Assembly (NCBI GenBank): GCA_034440635.1
Contig: JAOTON010001592.1
Location: 1-64,000, forward strand
Reading direction: 5' to 3'
DNA from: Lepas anatifera
Lineage: Eukaryota; Arthropoda; Thecostraca; Lepadidae
Length of the DNA: 64,000 bases
The notes under the pieces were generated by a model that saw only the letters and a list, made by a program, of their open reading frames with translations, was not told the DNA's origin and searched no databases. The number at the start of each line of letters is the position of its first letter. Position 1 is the stretch's first letter. Positions 10,131 to 22,500 of the stretch are shown in pieces. The translations under genes and the position numbers were made by a program.

Positions 10131-13037
10131 ACCGTGTGGTGAATATCGTTCTAGAAGAACGTCGAATATCGTTCTAAAGATTACCCGAGCAAATCTAGAC
10201 CAATTTTAAAGAGAGTTATACAAACGTTTCACCCACCCCAATTTCAAAATTTTAGGTAGTCATAATCAAAACTCTGTGCCATTTTGCGCGCTTTAATGGA
10301 TCAATTCCTTTGTTTCAAATGAAACAATACACTATTTTGTCGGTACATTTAACTGTGTTAGGGTTTGGATTTGGAAGGGAGATAAAATACGCACCAGCTT
10401 ATACCGAAGTAAATACTTTATTACTGATGCCTTATCCATAAGTGAGAGACAAATTCTATTCCATTGCGCTACTTCGAGAAAAATCTTCTCAACCTTATAA
10501 CTCATGTTTTCTCTGTTATTTCGTGGTTGGTGCTATTATACATTACACCGGATATTTTTCGCTCGCCGAGTGCCAGTGACAGATCTAAGTGGGGCATTTG
10601 GGAATTACAAGGGACACCTTCCCATCACCTAGCTGAGCCGTTTTCAGGGGATACCTATTTCAAAGGTCATGTTGACCAATAACAACGCATAACACACAAT
10701 TGTAACACATCAAATAAGCCAGAGCAGTACCAATCTTTCCAAAAAGGTATAGAATAATCTCACGGGGACCTCTAGAGCAGTGGTTAACAACACAGGGGCC
10801 ACCGATGAGGGGCGAATATTTATGCTCCTTTTTCAGCGACACACAGATTTCGGTGGGCTGGGCAGCGTTGTCTCGACACGTACCGTCGGCACCACCAGAC
10901 CACCACCTCCAAATCACGTGACACGGCGCCTCCGGCCGGGTCAAAGGTCAGCCCTCAGGGACGCATCGATTAACACCGTTACCGATGCGTCGGCAACGGC
11001 AGAGCGTGGGCAAAACAGGGCACTGCTGTCTTTGCCACCGCCTATTAGAAGGCGGCAAAGGCAGAAGTGCCATGTACTTCCCGTGACAATAATTGATAGC
11101 TTTATCAAAAGGCTTACAAAGTTGGACTGTGAAACTTGAGTCAATTAAAAGCACTTGCACCACACAGATCTGAAAGCTCACGGCGTTTGGCAGTCCATAA
11201 GAAGTGGCCAACGTGGACAGAAAGTGACTCTGTAGAACTAGTAGGGAAACTGCCTTCCTTTCCCTTGCTCGTCCCGAGTAGAGGTGGCTGCCTCGTTCGC
11301 CCCCTTCGCCGGGGGAAGGCAGGGGTGTGAAGACCCAATTTGCCTCCCCGTCCGGGAAGGGGGTGACTCTTAGGGGTGCCACATCTGTCTTGTAAAAAGC
11401 CGACGCTAAAATCCTGGTCCACGGCTCAAGAAAACAGTGAGTTAGAGAACCTAACAGTACGTGTCTATACGAGTTTGCACATAGATCAAATGTCTAGATG
11501 TATATACACTTAAAATCTTTCCAATATCAAAATAACCTATAAGTACTCATTTTCTAAGCAGGGTAAGATATGTTGTCTCAATCGCGACTAGCGTAAGAGG
11601 TGTTTGCCTCAGGGCCATCCGGTCCACTAGGTCCTTTGAGGTATTCAGTTCATCGCTGCAGACTTTACTTCTCAGTCCAAGCATGGGCACCAAGTGAACG
11701 AATAAAGACAAGGGCAGTTTGGATGGAGGTAGTAATCAATGGGGTTCAACAGCGCACAACTGCGTCATATGGTGTCGGAGAGGAAGGGGGAGTAAGCCAG
11801 ACAAGAGCTAAGGCAGGGAAAAATCCTTCCTTGGGCGGGTTAGTGCAGTATGCGGCAGCTTCAGCAGTAGCAATAACGAAATTGAGGAAATAATGTGGTG
11901 CTCCTGCTCAGGCTTCGCTGTCCCCACTGCAACACCAAATGGTGTACAAAAGCTGGTGTGCCACCCACCTAGCCCGAGGAATAGCCTGCGGGTAGGTACA
12001 GTTTATCTCCGACACCTGCCTACAAATTACTCTTCCATAAACCAGATTACTAGACAATCCCCGCATTTCATTCTGCGCCGAAATCCGCGACAGATTAGAC
12101 TCTGCACCTCGCGCTGGCGGCCGTTACAGCCAATGTGTTACCTGTGCACGGGAGAGCTCGTCAGCCGCCGTTGGCAGCGCGTCAACACCGCTTCCGTCAA
12201 CACCAGACGTCTCCGACCGCACCGCAGGCCACTCAGCACCCGCGCACTACCTCGGCTCCCACCCCGACGGCCGCCACACTGGCACGCGCCGCGTCGCGTC
12301 GCGTCGCCTCCGACGCAGCGCCCCGGCGAGGCCGGTGATCGATGTCGCCGGCTCACCTGACGTCGGGACCGAGGACCAGTCACCGGCGCACAGCACCCAG
12401 TCAACAACTAATGCAGCTGATCAACTGGCCACCCAGCCTCCACGGCACTCGCTCTGAGCGAGGCTATTTGTGGAGTGTCCGAGGTTACAAAAAAAAACGA
12501 AAAAACGGAGCGACGTTAACGCACGATATCGGTGGTCGGATGATTTTATGGTGCCATGGGGTGAGAGCAGCGTAGTGAGGTTTACCAACCAATACTTAAC
12601 TTCGCTGGCGTCTATTGATTCGGTTTTCATTTTTGTACAAAATATTTATCTCTACATACAACATACTATTCGGCAGCCAAACCGTTTAAATACACTTTCT
12701 TGTCCCTCCCATTTTTGTTGGTCTCCATGACCTCCCCTCTGGCTCGTCCCTGTTTCGACGCTTGGCATTTGTGGCCCGACGATTAGCATACCGACTCATC
12801 GCCGTTGCGTGGAGGCGCGCCACCACCGCTCCATAGGCGCACGTGTAGCCGAAACCGGTCGCTCTGCTCCAGCGGGCGAAAACTGTCTGTTCTGTTACAC
12901 TCTGTCCTGAGGTCTATCATTGTGACGCCATACCCTTCTTCGGGATTTGCTGCGTTCACTTCTTCACCGCCGAAGCCACCCACTAGTGTCTGTCCCACAG
13001 CGCGGTAAGTATGTTATGGTTGAATTATTCTCTCTTA
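10131..13037. other. Unassigned sequence with a CpG-rich block
   Basis: No feature is supported for 10131-12100. From about 12105 to 12450 the sequence is strongly GC- and CpG-rich, with a GTCGC triplet run near 12293-12307. It is open in several frames at once, as composition alone would predict. A CpG-island-like promoter is possible but no transcript evidence can be read here. Confidence 0.45.
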
Positions 13038-13041
13038 TTAA

Positions 13042-14059
13042 CCCTCGCCCCACGGGGGCCATCGATGGCCCCCTAAGGTATTTTTGGGATAGCAGAAAAA
13101 CGACGAGGCGCATCACCACGGTTGAGGACTCTACCTCTCACCCCATCATTTTCCCACCATCCCTGAAATTTTTTACCCCGGGTCACCCAAAGTCAGGTCA
13201 CCAGGCGAGGTCAACTGAGGTCACCTCACTTCAACTTTTGAGCTCTATAATATGTACATTTCTAAGTAGATTTATTTGAAGCTTCCTACACTTCATGGCC
13301 CTTCCAGGGTCTACAAGATATATATCCGGGATTTTTTGGATTTCGTGACCTGAGGTCAGGTCACGAGGTGACCTCTTCCATTGAAAAAGCATGGGAAAAA
13401 GCTGTCTTATGATATAAAAAGTCACAAAAACGATTGCAAATGCTCGGCTTGCTCCGAAAAGCGTTCTTGGACATTCTTTCGCGGATCCCAGGGGCCATAT
13501 TTTCCTTTCGACCTCTCCGAGGTCATCCAAGGTCACCGGGTCAAAAATAGTATTTTGACAATAACGTTTGACCTAATTAAGCTAGAGCACTGAATCAAAC
13601 ATCATCGTGTATGTCTCGTCACTGGCTTTCATTTGATGTAGGGCAAGCTCACTTTTTGCTTTTCGTGCCCTCAGGGCAAATTAGGTCACGAGGTGACCTC
13701 TGGAGATCAAACCACTGGCGGGAGGCCATTAAGTTTCACATAGCGGGAACAGGTCTGGTATTTTCCTATCAAATGTACTTTACCAGATCTCAATAGATCT
13801 AATGGCATACGAGTTATGCCCAGTTTGCTTAAGCGTTGCATATTTGAGTGAAAATAGCCTATCTTGACCTAACTTGACCTCTGGAGGTCGAACCATTGAC
13901 CAGAGCTCTTAAACATGTAAGTAATTTCTTACTGAATTCACACGAGCTTTCCAATGCACTTTGCAAATTTGCGCTAGCCTCTATATGTTCGGAATTAGAG
14001 GGGGCATCGATGGCCCCCGGTGGGGCGAAGGTGGCGCCAGACCCCCGGTAGGGCGCGGG
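13042..14059 (+). mobile_element. TTAA-flanked piggyBac-type non-autonomous element, copy 2
   Basis: Flanked by TTAA at 13038-13041 and 14060-14063. It starts CCCTCGCCCCACGGGGGCC and ends with the inverse GTAGGGCGCGGG, and has the GGCCATCGATGGCC palindrome at both ends. It is collinear with copy 1 along its whole length in the same orientation, including the AGGTCA/TGACCT clusters (for example the inverted pair near 13359-13375). No coding capacity is visible. Confidence 0.85.
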
Positions 14060-14063
14060 TTAA

Positions 14064-16042
14064 GTAGCCAATTTCCGGACACATACATATCACTGACCTT
14101 TGACGCGATAATATGGTAGATGAATGGGAGGAAAGTATCCATTGCGCGAAACAATTTTCTGGTGATTGAGTCAAAGCAGCCTTGCCAGATATGTGCATAC
14201 ATACCTACATACATTGGTGAAAGAAGTGGGGGAACAGGTTTGCCTATTACCGTCCTCTTTTCGGTAAACGGCTGGTCTAAAGCCTTAGGAAAAATAAAGA
14301 TATTACACAATTGGATACGTGCTAACAGTTGAGTCACTGTGTCTGGAAAATCTAAGCTCTAGCTAAAAAGATAAACGCTCGTATTTCTTGCGAAAGGGTG
14401 TTCCGTTCTGCTTTGGTCAGTAATGAGCCACGATAAATATTAAACAGGAATGGACTCCTGATGAAATTCTGAAAAGGACCGCTCATGGGCAAACTCCGTT
14501 TGATAATTGGGAAAAAATTTTGTTGCCATCTTCAATCGCTCATAAGAGAAATATAGGCTCTTTTTTCTACCCTGGGTTGACCTAAGCATTGCGTATGATC
14601 ACGAAGTTCAGCTGAGCTGGCTGTTAGCGGCGTGTATGTAACGCTGCGAAAGCCAAGTTTTCCTTTCAATTATTTATATCACGTTCCATGTTAATTATTC
14701 GTAAGTAAGGCATCCATTTACTATGGCTGGACTTACTGTGCAAATTCGTCGTGTTTATGTTAGAAAATAGCCATGAGCCATTCAGAAAGCTTAAACCAGC
14801 CTTCACTTGCTATTGTGAAATATACATTTCCACTCGGTTACCTCCAATAAAAGCGTTTGACATGCAATCACCAAAATTAGGCAAAAAACTTAAGGTCAAT
14901 TGCCTGTGCTGTGTATAGTTGTGATTTTCGTAACTTTACTTTGTGATTATCGAAAAATGTTTCTTAGTTCAGGAAATGTTTGTTGTCAGTACCTACTCTA
15001 CGGAAAATGTAAGTCTGAACCATAACCTCTCACAAAGATGATTCTCACGTATGTGCCTACACCAGCATACATCTGAAGGTAGACCTGGCACCAACAGTGG
15101 TGTAGGGCCTCGCCTGTCGTTGAACTGGGACGGTGAATTTTTTTACCTCCAAACGCCGCACTTAGTCCAGCCGAATTCAGATCATTGACTGGGACAGTGT
15201 AACTTATTTTCCGTCACTATCCTCAGCATTATGTAGTTCGCGATTAATATGTGAAGTCTTGTGATTTTATTTTCCTCTGAAGATGACTGGGAGTGTATAC
15301 TGCACTGTTGTAACAGTTACAATTCTCTCAGGCTAGGTCGCAATAGATGAGGGAAGCACATGACATATATGGTGCTAAATTCAATATACATGTATAGCGT
15401 CCAACCTGGCGACTGGCGATACCACCGTGCGTACAGAGAGCCGAGGAGTCGTGAACGTTTCGTAATCGTATTTATGATGTTACCAGGCCTCCCCTCATGA
15501 ATACTGAAGGGCCAGTGCATATTCACCTCCGGTTATTGAAATGACAGCAGCTGCAGTCGAGGCGGAGGACCAGCCGGCCAGGTCCATTGTACGGGGAGCG
15601 TCACGCCGGAGCCGGTGCCGAATAAATAGCGGGCGTCACAGTAACGGTACCGTGTCCAAAGGGACCGGCCCTGCAGCCGGGTACTTACCCTTACATAATG
15701 AATCGGCCGTGGGAGTCCAGGGAGTGCTGACTGCAACCACTATTTTACATATTGTTCATGTGGAGCTACGACGAGGCATGCGACCATTTGTCGAGCAAAG
15801 TCAAAGGTTTCGGTCCAGACTTCCTCACATGTCGATCTGTCGCATTCACATTGTGTAATAACTAGGCCAATACCGAGGAGAATCGGAGGCATCACCCGAA
15901 TATACAGCATGCTCCTTTCATGACTCATGAACGAAGTACCCTTTGCGCTGTGTGTTTGAGGAGCGCATTGGCAGCACGGTTGAGAGGTGGTGGGCTGGTG
16001 TGGGCATAGATGCGGCTCCCCTGCGGAGCATATTCTCTCCTC
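14064..16042. other. Unique sequence, nothing recognised
   Basis: AT-rich to mixed sequence without a supported gene, RNA or transposon end. Confidence 0.45.
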
Positions 16043-16048
16043 GCTCTC

Positions 16049-16098
<50 letters not shown>
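16043..16098. repeat. (TC)n dinucleotide microsatellite
   Basis: About 28 CT/TC units with one interruption near its start. Confidence 0.95.
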
Positions 16099-16100
<2 letters not shown>

Positions 16101-17264
16101 GAAAAATTTTCTTAGGGCACATCATCAAGTGCTCTTTTGTCAGTAGTAAAGTGGTCTTTTGCTCCCAGGGAGGCCCTCAGTAGCCAAAAGCCTTCCGCGC
16201 TGAAGTTCAAGAAAAACCCATGGTTGAAAATACATTTGGAAAGTGATTCTGTAGACGTAAAAACTAAATGAGCATGTACGTAGTAAACGCGATCTTCAGA
16301 ATCATCTTTTTACGAATAGGTACTCCTGGCAAGAAACGAACGCGGGATATGAAATCAGGTCATGTAAAATGTATCTTATTGAACCTTGCTTTCCACGCCT
16401 TCCTCTTCTTATTGCACTATACACATTCAACAGGCAATGTAGTTCCAGGAATGGAACACCGACTCACAACAGACCAGTTGTGAATTTCAAGGACAGTGCG
16501 GAGTTTGCAGGCGTGCATGCACACAATGACCGACAAGCTACTTTGGTGCCAACTTTGACGTAGCCGTTACGGTTGCAGAAGGTGCAAGTGCCTAATCAAC
16601 ACCGTAAATGCTGTTGGCATTGATTTTGCCTCGACCTCCATGACGCCTGACATGGCATTAATAAGCATAGGCGTATTCAAGGGGCAACGAGGGCACAAGT
16701 TCTCAGACGGAGAAACGACGCTCTTGCGCTGGGCCTCGAAGCCTGCATAAAGCGTCGTTCTCCATTCTCCCTCCTGAGGGTAGATAGCGGTGACACTATC
16801 CTGCGATCCGGCAGCCTCGGTGTATTGTTTCCACTCAGCAGCATGCACCTTTTCTCCACCCCACCGCTAACCCGTGGCAACTCACTATGCATCACCCACA
16901 TGGTGTACTCTTAGCCTCCGCAGCCTGGCAGAAAATGCTGGATCCGCTTATACCACTGAGCCTAACGAGACAGACCGCTGCCATTTGTCCAGCGGATAAG
17001 TTGTCCTGACATTATCAAGAAAAATTGCGAAAGAGAAAAGCACGTCTGACAATTTACATGTTCCTACCAATACTTCTCTGATTCTTATGTCGGGAGCTGA
17101 AATTTTGCTATTAACAAACACTCTTTCACACATATTATCGGACGTATTGTCAATGCATTGAACAAAAACCGCAGACAAATTACATATTAATTCATATTTA
17201 TATTGATCTCACCAATTTGGCTAATGCATGCGGAGAATACGAGGTCCACAAAGCTGCAGCAGAG
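16099..17264. other. Unique sequence, nothing recognised
   Basis: No supported feature. Short frames on both strands have no recognisable protein character. Confidence 0.45.
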
Positions 17265-17405
17265 GGTCAGGATTTAAGGGGCACCATGGACTTTTCAACC
17301 CATTCATTTTTAGTCAACACCAAAATTAGTACTGAAATTCATCATTTAAAGGGGGGGCGAACGGTACTCCTACACCTCCCCTAGTTCCGCTGCCTATGGA
17401 TCCAC
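17265..17405 (+). repeat. Dispersed repeat D1, copy a
   Basis: Contains GGACTTTTCAACCCATT and TAGTCAACACC, then TTAGTACTGAAATT and a G-run followed by GTACTCC. The same order occurs at about 55815-55975 (plus) and, inverted and shorter, at 54099-54182. It also ends with an 18-bp direct doublet containing CCGCTGCCTATGGAT. The family is unknown. Confidence 0.7.
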
Positions 17406-18479
17406 CGCTGCCTATGGATTCTCAGGAATTTAGCAATGAAACAAGTGATTGATACTCTAATTTTTTGAAACATAACAGATAAAATTTTGAAAATTATCAT
17501 TGCCAACGCATTTCAAAATTTCCTCATACAAACCAAGCGTTTCAACTTGTGAACTGGATGGGGGGGCGTTCAAAGTGGAATGGTGTACGGTCCACATTTG
17601 TGGAAACTGTTGTCTGAGGTGATTGGCGCTGAGTGGATTGCATTATAAGTTGTTGCAAGTGTTGTGTGATTTGTCGCGAATGGTGGAAGCCCGTTTTGGT
17701 TGGTGGTGGAGCAATGCGCAGTGGCATTAACCGAGCGATAGGCACCGCGATTTTAGACCCTTATAGGTCTTTTGTGCCGATCACGCCCGTTGAGTGTTAA
17801 ATTTACGTATGCTGAGAGATCAAATAAATTCATACATACATACATACACAAAAACGGAAGGACCTTGATTGGCATCTGAATGGCTTCGGTCCAGTAAAGT
17901 CCCCTGCTTTTGGTAGGTAAGCTGGTCAATGTACCAGTTTTGTCTTAAACTGTTCAATGGCTCGGGGGATGTGTCCCTCCCCACTTGAGACGTCTATGAA
18001 AGGTACCGTGACAGAACCTAAGTTCGGTTCCCTGTTCTGTCCTGCAGATGTTTCCTTGATCCACTCGGAGCGCTCCTGATCTGAGGTTAGCGGACACCAC
18101 CCGACCAGGGCTTTCGGTCAGAATTTCAGCCATACATACAGTGTTTAAGTCAGCTCGGGATAACATTTTGAACATTATCCAGAGAGAGGTGTAGTGGTTT
18201 TCGAACCCCTTGGGCCTTGGATTCTCAATTGAAATACCGTCACTCTGGTCGATAAATCAGTGAAAACAATATTTCACCCATATTTGGAATCATACATTCG
18301 TCTCTAAATTATTTATTTCCTCGATCATTTTTTACTTTGTTTGAAATTGTGGAATTCCTTACATCTTTAGAAAGATAACACGCGCATTCACGGGGGAGCA
18401 GGTACCTGCCCCTTGAGTTTTTTGGAGATAGGATAAAAACAGTGGCGCGTAGCGCCACCGTACTCAGCATACCTTTTTT
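17406..18479. other. Unique sequence with short CATA repeat and a small hairpin
   Basis: A CATA repeat lies at about 17832-17848. A perfect hairpin GTGGCGC-GTA-GCGCCAC lies near 18443-18459. No coding or RNA gene is supported. Confidence 0.5.
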
Positions 18480-19110
18480 CTGATCCTTCTTACAACTTCT
18501 GTCAAAATTTTAAAGTTAGGTTACCTCAGGTCAGGTCACCAGCACAGGTCAAGTGACTTGAGATAAAAAAGCTTAAGATAGCATAAGTCAAAACAAGGTG
18601 AACTTATCCGATTGAAACTAAGAGCAGATAATGGGCACACCGAGTTTTCTAAAATTTGTTCCGGTATTTTTATATCGATGACCTAAGGGCAGGTACAATC
18701 CATGACCTCTCCATTGAAAATACATGGGGAAACAGTTTTAACTGAATAACTTAGTAATGGATGGTGATAGAGCGTTTATTTTAGCTGCATTATATTTTCC
18801 TTGTCTTGCGGTTCTAATGATATACATGGGGGCGCGGTGGTGGAGTGGTCAGCATAGCTGGCTTCCACGCAGCCGACCCGGGTTCAAGGCCCGGCGGCTT
18901 CCCTGAACAAGGAGCAAGCTGGCTCCCGAGCAACCCTTCCAACAGGGAGAGAGTTGGCGACGCCATATGACCCTGGCAGTTGGTGCGTCGATAAGCCCCA
19001 ATAATTATAATTAATAATGATATACATTTTAACCTAATTTGAGCTTGAATTAACCTCAGGTCAGGTCCAATCCAATTTTTACCTGATTTGACCTAGCACG
19101 GTATATATAT
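18480..19110 (+). repeat. Diverged AGGTCA-rich element related to the TTAA family
   Basis: Contains CCTCAGGTCAGGTCACC, ATGACCTCTCCATTGAAAA and ACATGGGGAAA in the same order as the 1.0-kb TTAA elements. It is shorter and highly diverged, and no clean TTAA termini are visible. It is split by a SINE at 18828-19014. Confidence 0.6.
18815..19027 (+). mobile_element. tRNA-derived SINE, full length, with 13-bp target-site duplication
   Basis: The SINE body is 18828-19014, flanked by the direct repeat TAATGATATACAT (18815-18827 and 19015-19027). It is nearly identical to the SINE at 6609-6787. It has box A-like TGGTGGAGTGG, box B-like GGTTCAAGGCC, the 3' domain TTGGCGACGCCATATGACC and GTTGGTGCGTCG, and an AATAATTATAATT tail. 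It is inserted in the diverged AGGTCA-rich repeat. Confidence 0.92.
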
Positions 19111-19289
19111 ATATTTATATGTATATGTGTCTATATTTGTGAAATATATGTATTTGTGTGATATATATATCAGGTCATTCAAATATAAATATTTGTGTGT
19201 CTAACATATATAAGGCCAAACAGTGGCGTTGAACTGACCATGGGTCACATCATTTTGCATGTTGGCCTTAAAGTGTGGCCATATCAAAC

Positions 19290-19291
<2 letters not shown>

Positions 19292-19362
<71 letters not shown>

Positions 19363-19366
19363 TATC
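19292..19366. repeat. (TA)n microsatellite
   Basis: About 32 uninterrupted TA units, then CATATATAT. Frames across it give artificial Tyr-Ile repeats. Confidence 0.95.
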
Positions 19367-19689
19367 ACTCGATTTGGCCTGCTGCGAGGATTCTCATGGT
19401 CTAAACTGTTTTGCTCTATCTTTACTTGTTCTGATGTTAGGACAGAAACCTTCATTTACATGTTATATCTATGATGGCATGTCTTGACCTCTAGTGACCT
19501 TAAATACTACCTGACAAAAGAGTGCACATATTTTCGATAGAGAAGAAGATGGGGTACCCAACGCCGCTTACCGTTTTTTGCTATCTAGCGTGGTTCTCGA
19601 GATCTTGGGGGGCGGGTACCCGCCTCCCCCGTCAAAGCAAAGGTGGCTCAGACTCCCGTCAGTGCGTGCGTTAATAGTTATCATATCGG

Positions 19690-19775
19690 CATCTTATCGG
19701 GACTCTGATCCCTCAAATCCCTCCCAACAGGATGATAGTTGGCGACGCTGTTGGTGCGTCGTTAAACCCCAACCA
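19690..19775 (+). mobile_element. SINE 3' domain fragment
   Basis: Reads CCCTCCCAACAGG, GATAGTTGGCGACGC, then GTTGGTGCGTCGTTAAACCC. This is the shared 3' domain of the SINEs in this window, with a short internal deletion of the ATGACC block. The head upstream is not recognisable. Confidence 0.75.
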
Positions 19776-19990
19776 TTACAAACTGGGGCACTGTTTACCC
19801 CAATAATGACTATCAATACCCCTGCAGAGGGTATTGAATTTGTGACCTGTTCACCCGAGGGATGACATACTCAAAAACCAGAAATATCATGTATAAAGCC
19901 CTTGTAAAAATCATTCACGATAATCATTTATTGAAGGACATTTGCATAACCATGCGGGCTTGGTGTTAGGGGCGTGCATTCGACAAAATA

Positions 19991-21992
19991 CTGCATGGGA
20001 ATTAGGCAGCGGGACGGAGTGGGACAGGACAGGACGACAGACTGGATGGGAATTATGCAGCGGGACGGAGCGGGACAGGACGACAGCCTGGACGGGAATT
20101 CTGCAGCGGGACGAGGAGCGGGACAGGACGACAGACTGGATGGGAATTATGCAGCGGGACGGAGCGGGACAGGACGACAGACTGGACGGGAATTCTGCAG
20201 CGGGACGTAGCGGGACAGGACGACAGACTGGATGGGAATTCTGCAGCGGGACGGAGTGGGAGCGGGACAGGACGACAGACTGGATGGGAATTATGCAGCG
20301 GGACGGAGCGGGACAGGACGACAGACTGGATGGGAATTATGCAGCGGGACGGAGCGGGACAGGACAGGATGAAAGACTGGATGAGAATTATGCAGCGGGA
20401 CGGAGCGGAGCGGGACGGGACGACAGACTGGATGGGAATTATGCAGCGGGACGGAGCGGGACAGGACGACATACTGGACGGGAATTCTGCAGCGGGACGG
20501 AGCGGGACAGGACGACATACTGGACGGGAATTCTGCAGCGGGACGGAGCGGAGCGGGACGGGACGACAGACTGGATGGGAATTATGCAGCGGGACAGAGC
20601 GGAGCGGGACAGGACGACATACTGGACGGGAATTCTGCAGCGGGACGGAGTGGGACAGGACGACATACTGGACGGGAATTCTGCAGCGGGACGGAGCGGA
20701 GCGGGACGGGACGACAGACTGGATGGGAATTATGCAGCGGGACGGAGCGGGACAGGACGACATACTGGACGGGAATTCTGCAGCGGGACGGAGGGGGGGA
20801 CGACAGACTGGATGAGAATTATGCAGCGGGACGGAGCGGGACAGGACGACATACTGGACGGGAATTCTGGGGGATAAAAATTGCAGCGGGACGGAGCGGG
20901 ACAGGACGACATACTGGACGGGAATTCTGCAGCGGGGTAACGGAGCGGGACAGGACGACATACTGGACGGGAATTATGCAGCGGGACGGAGCGGAGCGGG
21001 ACAGGACGACAGACTGGATGGGAATTATGCAGCGGGACGGAGGTGGCGGAGCGGGACAGGACGACATACTGGACGGGAATTCTGCAGCGGGACGAAGCGG
21101 AGCGGGACGGGACGACAGACTGGATGAGAATTATGCAGCGGGACGGAGTGGAGCGGGACAGGACGACAGACTGGATGGGAATTATGCAGCGGGACGGAGC
21201 GGGACAGGACGACATACTGGACGGGAATTTCTGCCGAGCGGGACGGGACGACAGACTGGATGAGAATTATGCAGCGGTACGGAGCGGGACAGGACGACAG
21301 ACTGGATGGGAATTATGCAGCGGGACGGAGCGGGACAGGACGACATACTGGATGGGAATTATGCAGCGGGACGGAGGCGCGGAGCGGGAAAGGACAGGAC
21401 GAAAGACTGGATGAGAATTATGCAGCGGGACGGAGCGGAGCGGGACAGGACGAAAGACTGGACGGGAATTATGCAGCGGGACGGAGCGGGACAGGACAGG
21501 ACGAAAGACTGGATGGGAATTATGCAGCGGGACGGAATGGGACGGGACGGGACGAAAGACTGGATGGGAATTATGCAGCGGGACGGAGCGGGACGGGACG
21601 ACAGACTGGATGGGAATTATGCAGCGGGACGGAGCGGAGCGGGGCAGGACGAAAGACTGGATGGGAATTATGCAGCGGGACGAAGCGGGACGGGACGGGA
21701 CGAAAGACTGGATGGGAATTATGCAGCGGGACGGAGTGGGACGGGACAGGACGAAAGACTGGATGGGAATTATGCAGCGGGACGAAGCGGGACGGGACGG
21801 GACGAAAGACTGGATGGGAATTATGCAGCGGGACGGAGTGGGACAGGACGACAGACTGGATGAGAATTATGCAGCGGGACGGAGTGGGACAGGACGACAG
21901 ACTGGATCGGAATTCTGCAGCGGGACGGAGCGGGACGGGACGACAGACCGGATGGGAATTATGGAGCGGGACGGCGCGGGACAGGACAGGAA
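19991..21992 (+). repeat. 46-bp minisatellite (GGGAC-rich), about 2.0 kb
   Basis: Roughly 42 units of GCAGCGGGACGGAGC / GGGACAGGACGACAGACTGG / ATGGGAATTAT, with extra GGAGC or GGGAC pentamers in many units. At least three unit types are visible: CAGACTGGATGGGAATTATG, CATACTGGACGGGAATTCTG, and a GAAAGACTGG type concentrated at about 21390-21830. The unit has no stop codon in several frames. Long open frames therefore arise on both strands, up to about 310 codons. They are composition artefacts, not genes. Confidence 0.95.
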
Positions 21993-22139
21993 ACTCAAAA
22001 TGGGATAACAACCCTAGCAATCGCTTGCAATCATCCTGGAAAGACCATCCATTCAGAATCGAAAACAACTTTGCGTATCAATGGTCGGCCGTGGAAATAA
22101 TTTGCAATTCCAAATTCAAAGCTTAACTCAATCACAGTG

Positions 22140-22500
22140 GGACTCCAATCCACCTTCGCCCCAGAGGGACGAGGTCGAATAACATATCGATCCCAGATCC
22201 TATACAAGATAACAAAAGTAACTCTAAGGACGGTAGAAAGCCCGTGAGGGACACCACTTTGGGGCGGCAAAAACTATCAGGTGGGCGCTTAATCCTATCG
22301 TGGGGGCGATATGGTTTGTCCCCCCCCCAGTACTCGATCCTGGGGGTGGGGGTGGGAAGCGACTTACCAGGGGGCGCTATCAACCTTTCAGGGGAGCGGC
22401 GCTGTGAGTCCGTCGGGAGAGAGGAAGGAAAATGCCTCCCCCTCTGGCCCCTGGATCCACCTATGAGTCCGAGGACCTGTTCAAACATCCCACAAAGGAG
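22140..22500. repeat. G-rich dispersed repeat resembling the left part of the 4.63-kb unit
   Basis: Has ACACCACTTTGGGG, ACTATCAGGTGGGCGCTTAA, GGGGGCGCTATC and finally TGGATCCACCTATG. The same order is present at about 31120-31330 and again at 35750-35957 in the duplicated unit. Terminal GGATCC-CACCTATG and its inverse suggest a hAT-like miniature element, but I cannot place both ends. Confidence 0.55.

Noticed and set aside
19942..22126. Long open frames (up to about 310 codons) on both strands
   Set aside because: They are produced by a stop-poor 46-bp tandem repeat; length, strand symmetry and repetitive peptides show they are not genes.
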